From Deltaproteobacteria bacterium (GTDB lineage: Bacteria > Desulfobacterota > Desulfobacteria > Desulfobacterales > SURF-15), in contig JAHEHB010000082.1 of the NCBI GenBank assembly GCA_024644775.1, positions 1 through 7,489 on the forward strand: DNA of 7,489 bases, read 5' to 3'. Below, piece after piece: positions 5,304 to 7,489 of the stretch. Every line of letters starts with the position of its first letter. The first letter of the stretch is position 1. A program made the position numbers and the translations under genes. The notes beneath the pieces are model-generated. The model worked only from the letters and a program-made list of their open reading frames with translations. It was not told the origin of the DNA and ran no database searches.

Positions 5304-7415
5304 ATGTCTGATGATACAATCAATGTTGAAACACTATTGCGACAACCGGAAATCCAAAAGGTTACCAACAATATTAATCCTGAGCTGTTGGAGCGTCGCG
5401 CGTATTGTCCCCCCATCTGTGATGTGTTCGCCGGTGCCTGTACACGGATAAAAGAAGACGGTCCGTATTATTTCACCATTCATCAAGAAGCGATGAAACA
5501 GCTTCCCCATATCATCAATAATACGGTCCAGCGAGTGGAGCGGGTGGATACCCCAGATGATACAATTGATAATACAATCAAGGAAGCATATACCAGACAG
5601 CGACACATTGGTGTTGTGTTTTCCGGCGGTCCGGCACCGGGTGGACATAACGTGATTGCAGGACTTTACGATGCGGCCAAAAAAGCCAACCCGGATACGC
5701 GAATATTTGGATTTTTGCTAGGTCCTGAAGGTGTCATTGAAAATGAAGCCGTGGAGATAACCGGTGATCTGGTGGACCGGTATCGGAATGTGGGCGGTTT
5801 TACGATGATAAAAACGGGGCGTACGAAAATCGATACCGCCCAGAAAATGGCATTGTCCAAAGAGACCTGTAAACGATTGAAGCTCGATTCACTCGTGATT
5901 ATCGGGGGAGACGATTCAAATACCAATGCCGCCTTTCTTGCGGAAGACTTGTTTGAAGACGGTGTCCAGGTTATTGGTGTTCCCAAAACCATCGATGGTG
6001 ATATTCAGGTTCGAGACGCAGAGGATCGAGTGCTCTGTCCCATATCCTTTGGATTTCACTCTGCCGCCAGAGCGTTTGCCAAGGAGGTCGCTAATCTTTG
6101 TACCGATTGTAGCTCAGATGTTAAATACTGGCATATTTGTAAAGTCATGGGGAGGGTGGCCAGTCACTTGGCCCTTGAGGTTGCGTTACAAACCCATGCA
6201 AACATTACACTCATTGGAGAAGATCTCGCCGACTACATCGACAATAGACGAATTGATCGGGCGAATCGTAACGGAATCACCGATTATACGGCATTCGGTA
6301 TGACCCTGCGGCATCTTTCCCGCGTAATTTGTGACGGCATCGTACGCAGGGCGGCGGTAGGGAAGAATTATGGCGTCATCGTCATACCGGAAGGGATTTT
6401 AGAATTCATTAATGAAATCCAAGTGTTTATTATCAAATTAAACGGAATTATCGCGGATTACAATCGTACGCACGACACGGTTTTTCATTCCGATTTTCCA
6501 CTTCTTGAAGATCGAATGGAATATCTGCGCAGACAGGCTCGACGGTCTCGGGAAGATCCATCCTTTACGATTTGGAATACCCGGGATGACGAGCTGTTCA
6601 ACGACCTTCCCGAATTTTTCCGGGAGGGACTCCTCACAGAGCGGGACAGTCATGGAAATTTCCAATTTTCCAAGGTGGAGACCGAGAAGGTGTTGATGGG
6701 GCTTGTGATGGATTATCTCGACTATCTGAAAGAAGAAGGCCTATACAAGATCGGGATCGAACGGAACTACTTTGAAAAGACGCTAAAACAAGGGAAACTC
6801 GACCCCGACTATTACGGGCCGGTCCTTTTCCGGGATTACACAAATGGCCAATTGCTCATGGTTCGGCCTTCCATTTTTTCAGTCAAAACCCTCCAGCAGG
6901 CGTTGATTAAAAAAGGTGTTCTAAAGAAGCATGATGCTATTCCCGCACCTGTAATGAAGATATACGACAAATCTGTGCCGAAATTTAGCACCCAACTCCA
7001 TTTTTACGGCTACGATGGAAGAGGAAGTGATCCCACACGGTTTGACTGTGTCTATACCTACAATTTGGGGCTGACCGTTTTTAGCCTTATTGCAAACGGT
7101 TCCACCGGGCAGATGGCTGCCATCAGGAACTTAGAGCAAGGGTTTTCCCAATGGGAACCCATCGGTATTCCAATTGCCCCACTGATGCACCTGGAAGAAA
7201 GAAAGGGAAAACTCGAGCTCGTATTGGAGAAAACAATTGTGGATCTGAACTCTGTTGCCTACACGGTGGTAAAAGCATTTCGGGAAGAATGGCTTGCGGC
7301 AGATCCTGGCCCGGACAACTACAGGAATCCTGGTCCCATTCGTTTCACTGGGAAAAGCGAAGAAGACAGACCGATTACGCTGGTTCTGAATGCGCTCGCT
7401 TCTACTCAAAAATAA
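5304..7415 (+). CDS. pfp: Pyrophosphate-dependent phosphofructokinase (diphosphate--fructose-6-phosphate 1-phosphotransferase), long form
   Basis: This cytoplasmic glycolytic/gluconeogenic enzyme reversibly phosphorylates fructose 6-phosphate to fructose 1,6-bisphosphate with PPi instead of ATP. It has 703 residues from the ATG with the strong GGAGGG site. Visible motifs are FSGGPAPGGHN (GG at 108-109), GGDDS at 201-205 (Asp204 where ATP enzymes have Gly) and PKTIDGD at 227-233 (K228 marks PPi use; D231 and D233 are catalytic). Further along are MGR at 282-284, IPEG at 361-364, KVETEK at 457-462 and HFYGYDGR at 566-573. Order and spacing follow the plant PFP beta type, but about 80 extra residues (about 483-563) sit between KEEGLYK and HFYGYDGR. 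The usual GFDT is GFHS (H252). The partner subunit of plants is not expected in bacteria and none is seen. The gene stands alone, with repeats upstream and a convergent gene 10 bases downstream. Confidence 0.95.
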   Translation: MSDDTINVETLLRQPEIQKVTNNINPELLERRAYCPPICDVFAGACTRIKEDGPYYFTIHQEAMKQLPHIINNTVQRVERVDTPDDTIDNTIKEAYTRQRHIGVVFSGGPAPGGHNVIAGLYDAAKKANPDTRIFGFLLGPEGVIENEAVEITGDLVDRYRNVGGFTMIKTGRTKIDTAQKMALSKETCKRLKLDSLVIIGGDDSNTNAAFLAEDLFEDGVQVIGVPKTIDGDIQVRDAEDRVLCPISFGFHSAARAFAKEVANLCTDCSSDVKYWHICKVMGRVASHLALEVALQTHANITLIGEDLADYIDNRRIDRANRNGITDYTAFGMTLRHLSRVICDGIVRRAAVGKNYGVIVIPEGILEFINEIQVFIIKLNGIIADYNRTHDTVFHSDFPLLEDRMEYLRRQARRSREDPSFTIWNTRDDELFNDLPEFFREGLLTERDSHGNFQFSKVETEKVLMGLVMDYLDYLKEEGLYKIGIERNYFEKTLKQGKLDPDYYGPVLFRDYTNGQLLMVRPSIFSVKTLQQALIKKGVLKKHDAIPAPVMKIYDKSVPKFSTQLHFYGYDGRGSDPTRFDCVYTYNLGLTVFSLIANGSTGQMAAIRNLEQGFSQWEPIGIPIAPLMHLEERKGKLELVLEKTIVDLNSVAYTVVKAFREEWLAADPGPDNYRNPGPIRFTGKSEEDRPITLVLNALASTQK

Positions 7416-7425
7416 TCATATTAAA

Positions 7426-7489
7426 TTAGTCCATGACTTCCACAACCTGAAACCCTTTTTCCTCTAAAGCTGTTTGGATAACAGCTGTT
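7426..7489 (-). CDS. 3' end of an unidentified convergent gene
   Basis: Reading leftwards from the window edge, one minus-strand frame is open for 20 codons and ends in TAA at 7428-7426. The residues, TAVIQTALEEKGFQVVEVMD, have the amphipathic helix followed by beta strand pattern of a real protein C-terminus. The segment is too short to name a family. It would converge on the phosphofructokinase gene with only 10 bases between the stop codons and no visible intrinsic terminator. Chance openness over such a short span cannot be excluded. Confidence 0.5.
   Translation of the reverse strand, partial: TAVIQTALEEKGFQVVEVMD

Overview
The window reads as chromosomal DNA from a Gram-negative bacterium. 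The best guess is Desulfobacterota (the former Deltaproteobacteria). This rests on three things: a very long plant-like pyrophosphate-dependent phosphofructokinase, a periplasmic amino-acid ABC importer, and A/T-rich 'AAATTCCAA' intergenic repeats plus 'GTCATTCCGG'-type palindromes that I associate with that group. The assignment is inference from style and not proof. No RNA gene, CRISPR array, transposase, prophage gene or integration site was found.

Left part (1-2485, minus strand): a polar amino-acid uptake (PAAT) operon read right to left. It runs from a periplasmic binding protein (1658-2485), through a 433-bp gap, to a permease with an unusual N-terminal extension (214-1224), then an ATPase that overlaps the permease stop by 4 bases and runs off the left edge. 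The gap holds two kinds of RNA-folding structure and a 192-bp near-palindromic repeat element. It would be transcribed as part of the operon, or it separates the binding protein from the membrane and ATPase genes.

Middle (2486-4730): a divergent intergenic region of about 630 bp leads to a soluble diguanylate cyclase (3117-4730). This protein has about 375 helical residues and then a catalytically intact GGEEF domain with an RxxD inhibitory site. The gene is bracketed by two direct copies of a 130-140 bp A/T-rich repeat (2797-2926 and 4725-4934). The second copy begins at the gene's own stop codon and carries a clean 71-bp palindromic insertion. Three 11-bp tandem repeats lie just upstream of the gene.

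Right part (4731-7489): a 573-bp gene-free stretch with repeat arms and a small hairpin precedes a 703-residue PPi-dependent phosphofructokinase (5304-7415). It carries the GGDDS and PKTIDGD signatures of PPi use and an insertion of about 80 residues compared with plant PFP beta. Ten bases beyond its stop, the 3' end of an unidentified convergent gene enters on the minus strand.

The three transcription units (amino-acid uptake, c-di-GMP synthesis, glycolysis/gluconeogenesis) have no evident functional link. No clear new defence or mobile system is present. The most notable items are the non-coding repeat structures and the extra domains in the permease and the PFP.
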